A stretch of DNA of 42,448 bases from Alcaligenaceae bacterium (GCA_013205565.1 JABMMM010000193.1:1-42448), one strand, 5' to 3'; counted from the stretch's first letter, positions 7,145 through 15,916 are shown. Notes: generated from the sequence alone by a model not told the origin. Program-made: numbers and translations.

Positions 7145-8320
7145 ATGTCTACTAAATCAAACGACTTTCTCTTTACTTCTGAATCCGTGTCTGAAGGCCA
7201 TCCTGATAAGGTTGCCGATCAGGTATCTGATTCAATTCTTGACGCCATTTTTACGCAAGATCCCAACGCACGTGTCGCGGCCGAAACGCTGTGCAACACG
7301 GGCTTGGTGGTGCTAGCTGGTGAAATCACCACCACCGCTAACGTGGATTACATCCAGGTTGCACGCGACACCATCAAGCGCATTGGCTACGACAATACCG
7401 ATTACGGTATCGATTACAAAGGTTGCGCGGTGTTGGTGGCCTATGACAAGCAATCTCCTGATATTGCCCAGGGCGTTGATCGCGCCTCTGATGATTATTT
7501 GAATCAAGGTGCAGGCGATCAAGGTTTGATGTTTGGTTATGCTTGCTCTGAAACCCCTGACTTGATGCCAGCGCCGATTTGGTACGCACACCGCCTAGTG
7601 CAACGCCAGAGTGAGTTACGTAAAGATGGCCGCCTGCCCTGGTTGCGCCCCGATGCCAAGTCGCAAGTGACGTTTCGTTATGTCAATGGCGAGCCTGTAG
7701 AAGTGCACACCGTTGTCTTATCGACGCAGCATGCGCCTGAAATCAGTCTGACCGAAATCGAAGCGTCAGTCATCGAGCACATCATTCGCCCAAGTTTTCC
7801 CGCTGAGTTGTTGACGCCTAAGACCAAGTTCTTGGTGAACCCCACTGGTCGCTTTGTGATCGGCGGCCCCCAGGGCGATTGCGGCTTAACGGGTCGCAAA
7901 ATTATTGTTGATACCTATGGTGGTGCTTGCCCCCACGGCGGCGGCGCGTTCTCAGGCAAAGACCCCTCAAAGGTCGACCGCTCGGCGGCCTACGCTGCGC
8001 GTTATGTCGCCAAAAATATTGTGGCTGCTGGTTTGGCCACGCAGTGCCAGGTGCAAGTCAGTTACGCGATCGGCGTGGCAGAACCCATCAACATCACTGT
8101 CTACACCGAAGGCACTGGCGTAATCTCGGATGACGCGTTGGCCTTGTTGGTGCGTGAGCACTTCGACTTGCGTCCAAAGGGCATCGTGAACATGCTCGAT
8201 TTGTTGCGCCCGATCTACACCAAGACAGCGGCGTACGGTCACTTTGGTCGCAACGAGCCCGAGTTCACCTGGGAAGCCACCGACAAAGCTGCAATGCTTA
8301 AAAAGGCGGCTGGCAAGTAA
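7145..8320 (+). CDS. metK: S-adenosylmethionine synthetase
   Basis: Makes S-adenosylmethionine from methionine and ATP, the cell's main methyl donor. 391 residues with the GHPDK motif near the N-terminus, the adenine/phosphate signature [12 protein letters not shown] and the P-loop-like [17 protein letters not shown] start at the ATG at 7145, which has AAAGGA seven bases upstream; the in-frame GTG at 7139 would leave only about one base of spacing. The unusually long structured leader suggests control at the RNA level. A strong terminator follows, so metK is probably monocistronic. Confidence 0.98.
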   Translation: MSTKSNDFLFTSESVSEGHPDKVADQVSDSILDAIFTQDPNARVAAETLCNTGLVVLAGEITTTANVDYIQVARDTIKRIGYDNTDYGIDYKGCAVLVAYDKQSPDIAQGVDRASDDYLNQGAGDQGLMFGYACSETPDLMPAPIWYAHRLVQRQSELRKDGRLPWLRPDAKSQVTFRYVNGEPVEVHTVVLSTQHAPEISLTEIEASVIEHIIRPSFPAELLTPKTKFLVNPTGRFVIGGPQGDCGLTGRKIIVDTYGGACPHGGGAFSGKDPSKVDRSAAYAARYVAKNIVAAGLATQCQVQVSYAIGVAEPINITVYTEGTGVISDDALALLVREHFDLRPKGIVNMLDLLRPIYTKTAAYGHFGRNEPEFTWEATDKAAMLKKAAGK

Positions 8321-8383
8321 GTCGTTGGGGTGGCTTAGCGGCCACCATTGCTTAACTTTGGCAAGTGCGTGACGCAGTCAAAG

Positions 8384-8421
8384 AATGCCCCTCACAGAGA
8401 GTTGTGTAGGGGCATTTTTAC
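8384..8421 (+). terminator. Intrinsic terminator of metK
   Basis: AATGCCCCTCACA (8384-8396) pairs with the segment TGTGTAGGGGCATT (8403-8416) around a short loop and is followed by a T run. It is about 65 nt downstream of the metK stop. Confidence 0.9.
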
Positions 8422-8452
8422 GGGAGTTGGATCCCGGTGCTAAGCTATAAAG

Positions 8453-8701
8453 ATGACTTCACCGACTCAAAAAAACATCCCCAACCAAAGCCCCGAGGCC
8501 GTCCCAGAAGTTGGTCAACCCGGCGCAGCCGATTCGCCCTGCGTAGCCGTCTGCTCAACCTTGTTTGAAGATGTCTGCCGAGGTTGCGGGCGCACCCTGA
8601 TGGAAGTCTCAAACTGGGTCTTTATGGACGACGCCGAAAAACAAGCCGTCTGGGTCAGAATCCGTGCCGAAGGCTACCCAAGGCGCCCCGGCACAACGTA
8701 A
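8453..8701 (+). CDS. DUF1289 family small cysteine-motif protein
   Basis: 82-residue protein of the DUF1289 family (YdhL-like), function unknown. After a polar N-terminal stretch of about 27 residues it has the family core: SPCVAVC, then CRGCGRT, then a Trp-containing helix and AVWVRI. The four Cys (C-x3-C and C-x2-C) form a likely metal or Fe-S site. Only a weak ribosome-binding site (TAAAG) lies before the ATG. It sits alone between the metK terminator and a convergent gene. Confidence 0.85.
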   Translation: MTSPTQKNIPNQSPEAVPEVGQPGAADSPCVAVCSTLFEDVCRGCGRTLMEVSNWVFMDDAEKQAVWVRIRAEGYPRRPGTT

Positions 8702-8727
8702 AAATCTCAGGTCAACGCAAGCCCCAA

Positions 8728-8785
8728 GGTCAGATCGGAGGCACCTAAATTTGCTCAGCACAATTTAGGTGCGTAGAGTCTGACC
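8728..8785. repeat. Nested inverted repeat between convergent genes
   Basis: Outer arms GGTCAGA (8728-8734) and TCTGACC (8779-8785) enclose inner arms GCACCTAAATT (8741-8751) and AATTTAGGTGC (8762-8772). The result is one long cruciform or hairpin of 18 paired positions with small internal loops. There is no T run on either strand, so a classical intrinsic terminator is not supported. It could act as a bidirectional Rho-type or 3'-end stabilising hairpin, or be a small dispersed repeat element. Confidence 0.8.
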
Positions 8786-8787
8786 GG

Positions 8788-8819
8788 GCGCAGGCAAAGA
8801 ACGAGCGCAGGCAAAGAAC
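8788..8819. repeat. Tandem direct repeat, 15-bp unit
   Basis: GCGCAGGCAAAGAAC occurs at 8788-8802 and again at 8805-8819, separated by two bases, immediately after the nested inverted repeat. No coding frame uses it. Confidence 0.85.
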
Positions 8820-8844
8820 AAAACCCATCCGCCCCGCGAACAAT

Positions 8845-9750
8845 CTACTTATCAGACAACACAGTCCCAGCCAGCTTCTCAGACATCTTAGCCACAGCAG
8901 TGTGATCCTGGCCAGGTCCGAGCATCGCGGCTGAAGCTGCCCACAGCTCGCGGCACAGCGCTGAAAAGGGCGTTGGCGTGTTGGTGTCTTTGCCAATGCC
9001 CAGAGCAATGCTTAAGTCTTTGACCATCAAATCCAAGCCAAAACCTGCGTTGTACTGACCTGACAACACAAACTGTTTGAATTTTTTCTGCGTCGAATTG
9101 TTCATGCCGGTTGACGAGTTTAAGACGTCGACCATCGCGGCGGGATCCAACCCAAAGCGCTTGCCGATCAACAAGGCCTCGATACCGATTAAAAAACCAC
9201 CGGCCGAGACCAAGTTGTTGAGTGCTTTCATGGCGTGGGCCGAGCCAACGTCGCCCGTGGGCGTAATCGAGGTGCCCATACAGGACAACACAGGGCGAAC
9301 GCGTTCGAGCAAGGCTGCGCTACCGCCAAACATAATGGCGAGCTCGCCCGTTTTGGCGCGCGGCACGCCCCCAGAGACCGGTGCATCGACCAGGTGACCT
9401 TTGGCTACCGCGACCTGCTCGGCGAGTGTGCGGGTGATGGTGGGTACGCCAGAACTCATTTCCACGACGACGGCATCGGGGCGCAGGCCAGCCAAGATAC
9501 CGTCTGGACCAGTCAGCACGGCCTCAACGATAGCGCTGGTAGGCAAGATGGTGATGATGATGTCTGACGCCGCAGCGAGAGCGCGATTTGATGTGGCAAC
9601 TGTGCCACCGATGTCTTTGCAAAAGGCCAGTACGCGTTCGGCTGAAGCGTCAATAATTTGCAGGGGATAGCCGGCTTTCTGTAAAAGCGCGGCCATGGGC
9701 CAGCCCATACTGCCGATGCCGACGAAACCAATGGTGGGTTTAGCGCTCAT
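8845..9750 (-). CDS. 3-hydroxyisobutyrate dehydrogenase family NAD(P)-dependent oxidoreductase
   Basis: Beta-hydroxyacid dehydrogenase of the MmsB/GarR/GlxR superfamily, which oxidises short beta-hydroxyacids or reduces semialdehydes such as tartronate semialdehyde. The N-terminal Rossmann motif is GFVGIGSMGWPMA. The substrate motif DAPVSGGVPRAKTG and the catalytic-lysine motif KALNNLVSAG follow. I start at the ATG at 9750 (301 residues), where the Rossmann fold begins almost at once; the longer frame adds 24 residues unlike the family. No valine-degradation or glyoxylate genes are nearby, so the substrate is open. Confidence 0.9.
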   Translation of the reverse strand: MSAKPTIGFVGIGSMGWPMAALLQKAGYPLQIIDASAERVLAFCKDIGGTVATSNRALAAASDIIITILPTSAIVEAVLTGPDGILAGLRPDAVVVEMSSGVPTITRTLAEQVAVAKGHLVDAPVSGGVPRAKTGELAIMFGGSAALLERVRPVLSCMGTSITPTGDVGSAHAMKALNNLVSAGGFLIGIEALLIGKRFGLDPAAMVDVLNSSTGMNNSTQKKFKQFVLSGQYNAGFGLDLMVKDLSIALGIGKDTNTPTPFSALCRELWAASAAMLGPGQDHTAVAKMSEKLAGTVLSDK

Positions 9751-9862
9751 AAGTGACGTGCCTTTCTTAAAAAATAGATTTAATTGAGCCTGATTGTCTG
9801 TGCTTGGCTTTACCGCTGTCAAGCGAGGCGTCTAAAAGTGGCTTGACAAGCACCACGGGCAA

Positions 9863-9933
9863 CTCTCAGAATGACCCACAAGCTGAGCAAAAACGGTAAG
9901 CTCTCAGAACAACCAACAAGCCGAGTAAAACGG
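9863..9933. repeat. Imperfect tandem repeat, about 38-bp period
   Basis: Two diverged copies (9863-9896 and 9901-9933) share CTCTCAGAA, then ACAAGC, then GAG, then AAAACGG. They lie between the divergent dehydrogenase and the metallo-hydrolase, in the likely promoter or leader region of the latter. Confidence 0.6.
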
Positions 9934-9947
9934 CACGCGGAGACAAC

Positions 9948-10745
9948 ATGAAACTGCCTGAATACGAGATCTTTGCATTGCGCTACGCCACCATGCCTAA
10001 GCGTACGCGCCGCGAAAACTTCATCACCCACGATCCACACGACGAGCCCATGCCCATGGATTATTTCGTGTGGCTGATCCGTGGCGAGGGGAGAACCATC
10101 ATGGTGGATACGGGTTTTAACGCCGAGCAGGCTAAACAACGCGGGCGCACGTTGACACGCTGCCCAGTGGGTTCGCTGGCCTTACTAGGCGTTGCCCCCG
10201 AAGACGTGCAAGACGTTGTGATTACTCACTTGCATTATGACCATGCGGGCAATATTGGCTTGTTACCGAACGCCAAGTTTCACATCCAAGATGGTGAAAT
10301 GGACTACGCCTGCGGGCGGCACATGTGCCAAGGTTTGTTTAGGCATGCGTACGATATTGAAGACGTTGTCACGCTGGTGCGTCGCGTGTACGCAAACCGG
10401 GTGGTCTTTCACAATGGCCGCGAGACGCTTTGCCCTGGCATCGAGTTAATGAAAATCGGCGGTCATACAAAGGGCTTGCAATCGCTGCGCGTACATACCG
10501 CACGTGGTTGGGTGGTGTTGGCCTCAGACGCCAGCCATTACTATGAAAACATGGAAAAGCCCTCACCGTTTCCGATCGTGTTTCATCTAGGTGAAATGTT
10601 GGATGGCTATGGCATTTTGCGTGAAGCCGCCGATTCACCCCAGCATATCGTGCCCGGGCACGACCCACTGGTCCGAGCGCGCTACCCGTTTCATGGTGAC
10701 CCGGCCAAAGACATCGTAGCGTTGCACTTGCCACCAAAGGGCTAA
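9948..10745 (+). CDS. Metallo-beta-lactamase-fold hydrolase, N-acyl homoserine lactonase-like
   Basis: 265-residue cytoplasmic hydrolase with a dinuclear zinc site. The metal motif HLHYDH (HxHxDH) is followed by a His in GGHTKG, an Asp in ASDASHYYEN and the C-terminal GHDP. This arrangement matches the AttM/AiiA lactonase-like branch, which also includes lactonases of catabolic pathways. A GGAG site stands just before the ATG. No quorum-sensing genes are close, so quorum quenching is only one possibility; it may open another lactone. Confidence 0.88.
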   Translation: MKLPEYEIFALRYATMPKRTRRENFITHDPHDEPMPMDYFVWLIRGEGRTIMVDTGFNAEQAKQRGRTLTRCPVGSLALLGVAPEDVQDVVITHLHYDHAGNIGLLPNAKFHIQDGEMDYACGRHMCQGLFRHAYDIEDVVTLVRRVYANRVVFHNGRETLCPGIELMKIGGHTKGLQSLRVHTARGWVVLASDASHYYENMEKPSPFPIVFHLGEMLDGYGILREAADSPQHIVPGHDPLVRARYPFHGDPAKDIVALHLPPKG

Positions 10746-10813
10746 CATTTAGTTACACAATAAACGGGATATACGTATTGCAAATGAGGTCGTAAGCCCT
10801 TTAAAATTGGGTG

Positions 10814-11035
10814 ATGGAAACACGACTCACTCGCTTAGAATCCCTTATCCCAACTCTCGCCACGCGCGAGGATTTGGCATGCCTCGAAATTCGCATGACC
10901 GCCTCAATTGGTAGGGTCGAAACAACGTTGCACAGCGAAATGAGCAAGCTCACGTGGAGGATCATGGCGCTGTTGGCAGGCTTGTTGCCAAGTCTGTTCG
11001 CGGCAGCCGTGTACGTGACCAAATACGTAAATTGA
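10814..11035 (+). CDS. Small coiled-coil protein with a C-terminal membrane anchor
   Basis: 73-residue protein with no recognised function. The N-terminal half is a heptad-like helix (TRLTRLESLIP, then EDLACLEIRM). A hydrophobic segment (IMALLAGLLPSLFAAAVYV) near the C-terminus would span the membrane once. The GTG one codon upstream is an alternative start. Ribosome-binding site is weak. Similar small proteins are common in Burkholderiales genomes, sometimes near phage genes, but nothing here suggests a prophage. Confidence 0.55.
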   Translation: METRLTRLESLIPTLATREDLACLEIRMTASIGRVETTLHSEMSKLTWRIMALLAGLLPSLFAAAVYVTKYVN

Positions 11036-11199
11036 ACCGGGCAAACCAGCGACAAAAGAGCCAAGTATTTCTGAAAAGAGAGCCCGCTAAAGTAAAAACT
11101 CCTTTAGTGCAAGAGGTCGAAGGCTGATTGCAGGTAAAAACCCCTCGCTTTCAAGAGGTTATGCCCCAACATTTTGCTGCAAGCGCAAAATAAACGCGC

Positions 11200-11205
11200 T
11201 ACACT
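11200..11205 (+). promoter_or_regulatory. Possible -10 element of the ahcY transcript
   Basis: TACACT at 11200-11205 would place the transcript start a few bases before the SAH aptamer. The best -35 candidate (TTGCTG, 11174-11179) is 20 bp away, so support is weak. Confidence 0.3.
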
Positions 11206-11213
11206 TAGTCGGC

Positions 11214-11316
11214 TTTTGAGGAGCGTTGCGACGGATCCGCTGCACTTTGCCGGTCCGCCAGGCTCATAAGCTTCCACGTTACCGTTGGTGCTTTTGCCAA
11301 CCTTAACGGCGCTCAC
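11214..11316 (+). ncRNA. S-adenosylhomocysteine (SAH) riboswitch
   Basis: The segment carries the conserved SAH riboswitch blocks in order: GAGGAGCGTTGCGAC, a variable hairpin (CGGATCCG pairing with CGGTCCG, bulged T), CCAGGCTC, a second variable part, and AACGGCGCTCACC. GAGCG pairs with CGCTC to close the aptamer. The class senses SAH and turns on SAH-recycling genes, typically ahcY in beta- and gammaproteobacteria, which is exactly the gene downstream. Confidence 0.92.
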
Positions 11317-11402
11317 CTAATCCTGCCAGACAGCGATTGAGGTGGTGCACAATTTCACCCCACATTGCATTGTTGAGCAGGCTCACCGGAGCCCTTCTTG
11401 CT

Positions 11403-12821
11403 ATGACTGTTGCTACTACAAAAAAATTTACTGATTTCTACGTTGCTGACCTCGCTCTTGCAGACTGGGGCCGCCGCGAAATTCTGATCGCTGAAACTGA
11501 AATGCCAGGCCTGATGGCCACACGTGCTGAATTCAGCAAAACTAAGCCGTTGAAAGGTGCCCGTATCACAGGCAGCCTGCACATGACGATTCAAACGGCT
11601 GTGCTCATCGAAACACTGCAGGCACTGGGTGCTGAAGTGCGTTGGGCATCGTGCAACATTTATTCAACCCAAGACCACGCTGCAGCCGCCGTTGCCGCGG
11701 TTGGCACGCCAGTGTTCGCCAAAAAAGGCGAAACCTTGGTTGAGTACTGGGAATACACCCACAAGATTTTTGAATGGCCAGGCGACCACCAAGCCAATAT
11801 GATTTTGGATGATGGCGGCGATGCCACACTGCTGTTGCATCTGGGCACCAAGGCCGAGTCAGACTTGTCGGTCTTGAACAACCCAAGCTCTGAAGAAGAA
11901 GTGGTGTTATTTGCTGCAATCAAAGCAACGATCAAGCGCGATCCAAAATGGTACTCATCGCGGTTAGCCCAAATCAAAGGCGTGACCGAAGAAACTACCA
12001 CAGGTGTCTTGCGCTTGTACAACATGTCAAAGAAAGGCGAGCTCGCCTTTGCGGCGATTAACGTCAATGATTCAGTGACTAAGTCAAAGTTTGACAATCT
12101 CTATGGCTGCCGTGAATCATTGGTTGACGCGGTTAAGCGCGCAACCGATGTCATGATCGCCGGTAAAGTTGCAGTCGTGGCAGGCTACGGCGACGTGGGC
12201 AAAGGTTCGGCCCAGGCGCTGGCAGCTTTGCGTGCTCAAGTTTGGGTCACTGAAGTGGATCCAATTTGCGCGCTGCAAGCGGCAATGGAAGGCTTCAAAG
12301 TGGTCACGATGGAAGAGGCTGCCGATAAGGCTGACATCTTCGTGACGGCAACCGGTAACTACAACGTCATCACGCGCGCCCACATGGACCGCATGAAAGA
12401 CCAGGCGATCGTGTGCAACATCGGCCATTTCGACAACGAAATCGATGTGGTCGGTATCGAAAATCTGGTGTGGGAAGAGATCAAGCCACAGGTTGATCAC
12501 GTGATTTTCCCGGACGGCAAGCGCATTATCTTGTTGGCAAAGGGTCGTCTGGTGAACTTAGGTTGCGGTACTGGTCACCCCTCGTTCGTGATGTCGGCAT
12601 CGTTTACAAACCAAACGATGGCGCAGATCGAACTGTTTAGCCGTAACGAACAGTACACCTCAGGTCAGGTGTATGTGTTGCCTAAGCATCTTGATGAAAA
12701 AGTGGCTCGCTTGCATCTTGAAAAAATCGGTGCACACTTGACAACACTGACACCGCAGCAAGCAGCGTATATCAGCGTCAAGCAAGAAGGCCCCTTCAAG
12801 GGCGAACAGTACCGTTACTAA
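11403..12821 (+). CDS. ahcY: Adenosylhomocysteinase (SAH hydrolase)
   Basis: NAD-dependent hydrolysis of S-adenosylhomocysteine to homocysteine and adenosine, which relieves product inhibition of methyltransferases. 472 residues. The start at 11403 gives [17 protein letters not shown]; the longer frame would begin with a TTG just after the riboswitch. The NAD site GYGDVGKG lies mid-protein, the substrate regions include HMTIQTAVL and DDGGDATLL, and the protein ends in the typical YRY. It heads a unit with a small membrane protein and metF. A hairpin after the stop may limit read-through. Confidence 0.97.
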   Translation: MTVATTKKFTDFYVADLALADWGRREILIAETEMPGLMATRAEFSKTKPLKGARITGSLHMTIQTAVLIETLQALGAEVRWASCNIYSTQDHAAAAVAAVGTPVFAKKGETLVEYWEYTHKIFEWPGDHQANMILDDGGDATLLLHLGTKAESDLSVLNNPSSEEEVVLFAAIKATIKRDPKWYSSRLAQIKGVTEETTTGVLRLYNMSKKGELAFAAINVNDSVTKSKFDNLYGCRESLVDAVKRATDVMIAGKVAVVAGYGDVGKGSAQALAALRAQVWVTEVDPICALQAAMEGFKVVTMEEAADKADIFVTATGNYNVITRAHMDRMKDQAIVCNIGHFDNEIDVVGIENLVWEEIKPQVDHVIFPDGKRIILLAKGRLVNLGCGTGHPSFVMSASFTNQTMAQIELFSRNEQYTSGQVYVLPKHLDEKVARLHLEKIGAHLTTLTPQQAAYISVKQEGPFKGEQYRY

Positions 12822-12828
12822 GTCACTG

Positions 12829-12874
12829 ACCGTGCGGTCCGACCTGATGTGTTAGGCAAGGCCGTACGGTTTTG
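12829..12874 (+). terminator. Terminator-like hairpin after ahcY
   Basis: ACCGTGCGGTC (12829-12839) pairs with GGCCGTACGGT (12860-12870) in 11 bp including two G-U pairs, followed by only TTT. It could partly terminate between ahcY and the downstream pair, or stabilise the ahcY 3' end. Confidence 0.5.
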
Positions 12875-12906
12875 ATCAGAGTTATTTCACTGACCCGGAG
12901 TTCATC

Positions 12907-13245
12907 ATGACTTTGTTACTTGTCTGGATACTCAATGCAGTCGCCTTATTGGTTGTTGCATATATCTTGCCCGGCATCGTTGTGGCGAGTTTTTGGTCTG
13001 CAATGTGGGCAGCGTTGGTGCTGGGTTTGATCAACATGTTGGTCAAACCCTTGTTTGTATTGTTGACCTTGCCGATTACGATCGTGACCGTTGGTTTATT
13101 TTTGTTTGTGATCAACGCGCTGATGTTTTGGTTGGCGGGCTCGATACTCAGTGGCTTTCGAGTCACTGGCTTTTGGTGGGCAGTAGGCGGTGCGTTGTTG
13201 TACAGCTTGATTTCGGGCTTTTTGACCAATCTGATAAATAAATAA
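12907..13245 (+). CDS. Small four-helix membrane protein, phage holin superfamily IV-like (YvlD-type)
   Basis: 112-residue inner-membrane protein with four hydrophobic helices (about 2-25, 30-48, 55-82 and 88-108) and short polar turns. The NMLVKPLFVLLTLP segment is typical of the family. Such proteins are called holin-like by similarity only; chromosomal members have no proven lytic role. A GGAG site precedes the ATG. It is wedged between ahcY and metF, and its stop abuts the metF ATG. Confidence 0.88.
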   Translation: MTLLLVWILNAVALLVVAYILPGIVVASFWSAMWAALVLGLINMLVKPLFVLLTLPITIVTVGLFLFVINALMFWLAGSILSGFRVTGFWWAVGGALLYSLISGFLTNLINK

Positions 13246-14091
13246 ATGACTAGCTCAGTTGCACCAGTTTTTAGCTTAGAGTTTTTTCCGCCGCGCGATG
13301 ACGCAGCTAAGCAGCGCCTGGTCGCGGGTGCCAAGCAGATGTTGGTCATCGATCCGCATTACTGTAGCGTGACCTTTGGCGCCGGTGGTTCGACACGCGA
13401 TGGCACGCTCGACACGGTACGGGTCTTGCGCGAGATGGGACGCGATGCAGCGCCGCACTTGTCGTGTATCGGTTCAAGCCGCGACGAGCTCAAGGCTCTG
13501 TTGCAGTTGTATCGCCAAGAAGGTGTGCGCCGTATTGTGGCGCTACGCGGTGACATGCCTTCTGGCATGGGTGCCGATGCGGCTGGCGCGTTGCGCCATG
13601 CCAGTGATTTGGTTGAGTTGATTCGCCAAGAAACCGGCGATTGGTTTCATATTGAAGTGGCGGCCTACCCTGAGATGCATCCGCAGGCGGCGGGCCCAAC
13701 GCACGACCTTGCGCACTTTGTGAATAAAGTGCACGCCGGTGCAGATAGCGCGATTACGCAGTATTTTTTTAATGCGGATTCGTATTTTGATTTTGTCGAT
13801 CGCGCGCAAGCCAAGGGGGTGAATATCCCGATTGTGCCGGGCATTATGCCGATCACCAATTACACGCAGTTGATGCGGTTTTCAGAAATGTGTGGTGCTG
13901 AAGTGCCGCGCTGGATTCGCTTGCGGCTGGCAGAAATGGGCGACGACAAAGAGTCGATTCGCGCGTTCGGCACTGAGGTGGTTACTGACTTGTGTGAGAC
14001 CTTGCTCGATAACGATGTGCCAGGTTTACATTTTTATACGTTGAACAATGCCGAGGCTACACTAGCCATCTGGCGAGAGTTGATGGATTAA
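13246..14091 (+). CDS. metF: 5,10-methylenetetrahydrofolate reductase
   Basis: Flavin enzyme reducing methylene-THF to methyl-THF, the methyl source for methionine synthase. 281 residues, full length for the bacterial FAD type. The N-terminal SLEFFPPRDD carries the catalytic Glu. TFGAGGSTRDGT and RGDMPSGMG are family segments, and QYFFNADSYFDF lies in the substrate site. The ATG directly follows the stop of the holin-like gene (TAA-ATG) with no ribosome-binding site of its own, so it depends on coupling. It completes the ahcY-metF recycling pair. Confidence 0.96.
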   Translation: MTSSVAPVFSLEFFPPRDDAAKQRLVAGAKQMLVIDPHYCSVTFGAGGSTRDGTLDTVRVLREMGRDAAPHLSCIGSSRDELKALLQLYRQEGVRRIVALRGDMPSGMGADAAGALRHASDLVELIRQETGDWFHIEVAAYPEMHPQAAGPTHDLAHFVNKVHAGADSAITQYFFNADSYFDFVDRAQAKGVNIPIVPGIMPITNYTQLMRFSEMCGAEVPRWIRLRLAEMGDDKESIRAFGTEVVTDLCETLLDNDVPGLHFYTLNNAEATLAIWRELMD

Positions 14092-14114
14092 GCCGAGGTA
14101 CGCGTAACGTAATA

Positions 14115-14145
14115 AAAAAGGCCTTCTTTCCAGAAGGCCTTTTTG
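14115..14145. terminator. Bidirectional intrinsic terminator between metF and the Bug receptor gene
   Basis: A perfect 13-bp stem (14115-14127 / 14132-14144) has the 4-nt loop TTCC. The plus strand ends in T residues and the minus strand in an equivalent T run, so it serves both convergent genes. Confidence 0.93.
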
Positions 14146-14167
14146 TGACAGCACCGAAAAAATAAGC

Positions 14168-15157
14168 TTAGTCGGCGTATTGATTTGCAGCTTTCAGCAG
14201 GGGCGCCCACTTATCGATTTCGAGTTTGAGCCAAGCTTGTAATGCGGCTGGCGTTTGCTTGTCTTCGGGGGTAATCACTGCACCCAAGTCAGTTGCTTTT
14301 TGGATGACAGCGGGGTCTTTAAGAGCATCTTGAACCGCTTTGTTTACTTTGGCCGCGACTTCTGGCGCCATGCCTTTGGGGCCGTAAATACCATGCCAGA
14401 CCACAATTTCAAAATCTTTCAAACCACTTTCACGCAGCGTAGGTATGTTAGGCAGGTATGACAAGCGCTCTGCTGAAGTCACGCCATAGACCTTGACGGT
14501 ATCGCCTTTAATTTGTGGCAAGGTCTGCGTGGTTTGGTCGCACAGCACATCGAGTTGTCCGCCCAGTAGCGCTATCATGGCCGGGCCCGTGCCCGAGTAG
14601 GGGATCGCAGTAAAGCCGACGCCCAACGCCTGCTGTAATAAGGTGCCGCACAGTTGCGAGACCGCACCTAACCCGGCATTAGCCAGATTGATTTTGTCGC
14701 CCTGTTCTTTTGCATATTTGATGAATTCAACCATCGTATTGGGCGGAAATTTTTTGCTACCCAAGAGCGTCATCGGCACATCAGCAACCAGGCTGATATA
14801 GGTGAAATCCGTCAATGCGTTGAAGGGCAGTTTGCGGTAGAGCGTGGGCGCGGTCGCCATGCCGTTGTGGTGAATGAACAGCGTGTAACCATCAGGCGCA
14901 GCCTTAGCCACGACGTTCGAAGCAACAGTGCCCCCTGCACCTAAGCGATTTTCAACGACAACCGTTTGACCGAGGCTTTTGCCCATGGAGACGGCTAAAG
15001 TACGAGCCAGCACGTCGGTCGGACCGCCCGCTGCGAACGGCACAATCAGTGAAACGGGCTTGGTTGGATAAGCCTGAGCGTAGGCGTTGCCGGTCAAGGC
15101 AGCGCAGGCGAGTGCGGAGGCGATCAGGGTGCTACGAACGGTTTTGGTGAGGGTCAT
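14168..15157 (-). CDS. Bug-family tripartite tricarboxylate transporter substrate-binding protein
   Basis: Periplasmic solute receptor of the TctC/Bug family, abundant in Bordetella and relatives. The ATG at 15157 has GGAG seven bases upstream; a longer start at 15169 lies over that site. Residues 1-28 form a Sec signal peptide ending AYA-QA. The mature protein starts with YPTKPVSLIVPFAAGG, the family signature for the first ligand-binding loop, and GGPTDVLARTLA follows. About 329 residues. No tctA or tctB transporter genes are present in this window, so it is an orphan receptor; ligand unknown. Confidence 0.94.
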   Translation of the reverse strand: MTLTKTVRSTLIASALACAALTGNAYAQAYPTKPVSLIVPFAAGGPTDVLARTLAVSMGKSLGQTVVVENRLGAGGTVASNVVAKAAPDGYTLFIHHNGMATAPTLYRKLPFNALTDFTYISLVADVPMTLLGSKKFPPNTMVEFIKYAKEQGDKINLANAGLGAVSQLCGTLLQQALGVGFTAIPYSGTGPAMIALLGGQLDVLCDQTTQTLPQIKGDTVKVYGVTSAERLSYLPNIPTLRESGLKDFEIVVWHGIYGPKGMAPEVAAKVNKAVQDALKDPAVIQKATDLGAVITPEDKQTPAALQAWLKLEIDKWAPLLKAANQYAD

Positions 15158-15259
15158 TAAGGTCTCCATATGTCTGAACCAACGCCCAACAGTTTAGTCC
15201 ATGCAGGCCAATTGAACCCGTGACTGACGCAGGGTTAAGGTAATTTGCATGGCCCTCGG

Positions 15260-15916
15260 TTATTTGACCAAGCGGGCAACAGCAGGCGGTGGCTGTGGAA
15301 ACCACCCTTGGGGTGTTGCAATCGCGTCCAGACTGACATCATGAGGCTGCGGTGTGAAGGCTTGTTCGCAAGAGTCGTCGTCAGACTGAGCCAAGAGTCC
15401 TTGCTGCCAGGCGATGCCAATCGTAAGCGGTGCTTTGCCGGCATGTTGCAAGGCCGTCAGGGTGCGATCGTAATAGCCGCCACCATAGCCCAGCCGGGCT
15501 GCCTGAGAGGTAAACCCGAGCGTGGGTACCAGCATGATCTCAGGCACAAGTGCTTGTTGGCGAGCGGGCTCATTCACGCCAAACGCCTGGGTAGTGAGTT
15601 CAGTGGTGGCCATCCACCGATGAAACTCTAGCGGGGCATTGCGCTCTACGATCACTGGCAGACAGATCGTGACTTGATGCAAGTCAAGCTGTTGCAAGAG
15701 TGGACGCAGGTCAGGCTCGTAGTCAAGCGGCCAAAAGCCCGCCACGATAAGCGGTCTTAAGCGCTGGGAAAGCTCAGACTCGGCAAGGTATTGGTCGAAC
15801 CAGTGTTGCAGTCGAGCGCAAAGCGCTGCGCTGTCCTGTTGGCGCTTAGCCACAGACATCGTCTGGCGAAGGTTGCGCAGGCGCGCGCGCAGCTGGTCTG
15901 CGTTATTCTTTGACAT
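15260..15916 (-). CDS. 5-formyltetrahydrofolate cyclo-ligase
   Basis: ATP-dependent conversion of 5-formyl-THF to 5,10-methenyl-THF, which returns a storage folate to the one-carbon pool. The signature GYGGGYYDRTL is present, preceded by a LVPTLGFTSQ strand. The N-terminal RARLRNLRQ helix is usual for the family. The ATG at 15916 gives 218 residues; the longer frame starts with TTG at 15937. It is divergent from slt with only about 40 bp between. Symbols fau, ygfA or yggS-linked names vary between species, so none is given. Confidence 0.92.
   Translation of the reverse strand: MSKNNADQLRARLRNLRQTMSVAKRQQDSAALCARLQHWFDQYLAESELSQRLRPLIVAGFWPLDYEPDLRPLLQQLDLHQVTICLPVIVERNAPLEFHRWMATTELTTQAFGVNEPARQQALVPEIMLVPTLGFTSQAARLGYGGGYYDRTLTALQHAGKAPLTIGIAWQQGLLAQSDDDSCEQAFTPQPHDVSLDAIATPQGWFPQPPPAVARLVK

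Noticed and set aside
11660-12097. A 145-codon frame antisense to ahcY
   Set aside because: Fully inside a well-conserved gene on the other strand, with no recognisable domain.
12907-13245. Holin-like protein as a prophage remnant
   Set aside because: No other phage genes, and it is embedded in the ahcY-metF unit.
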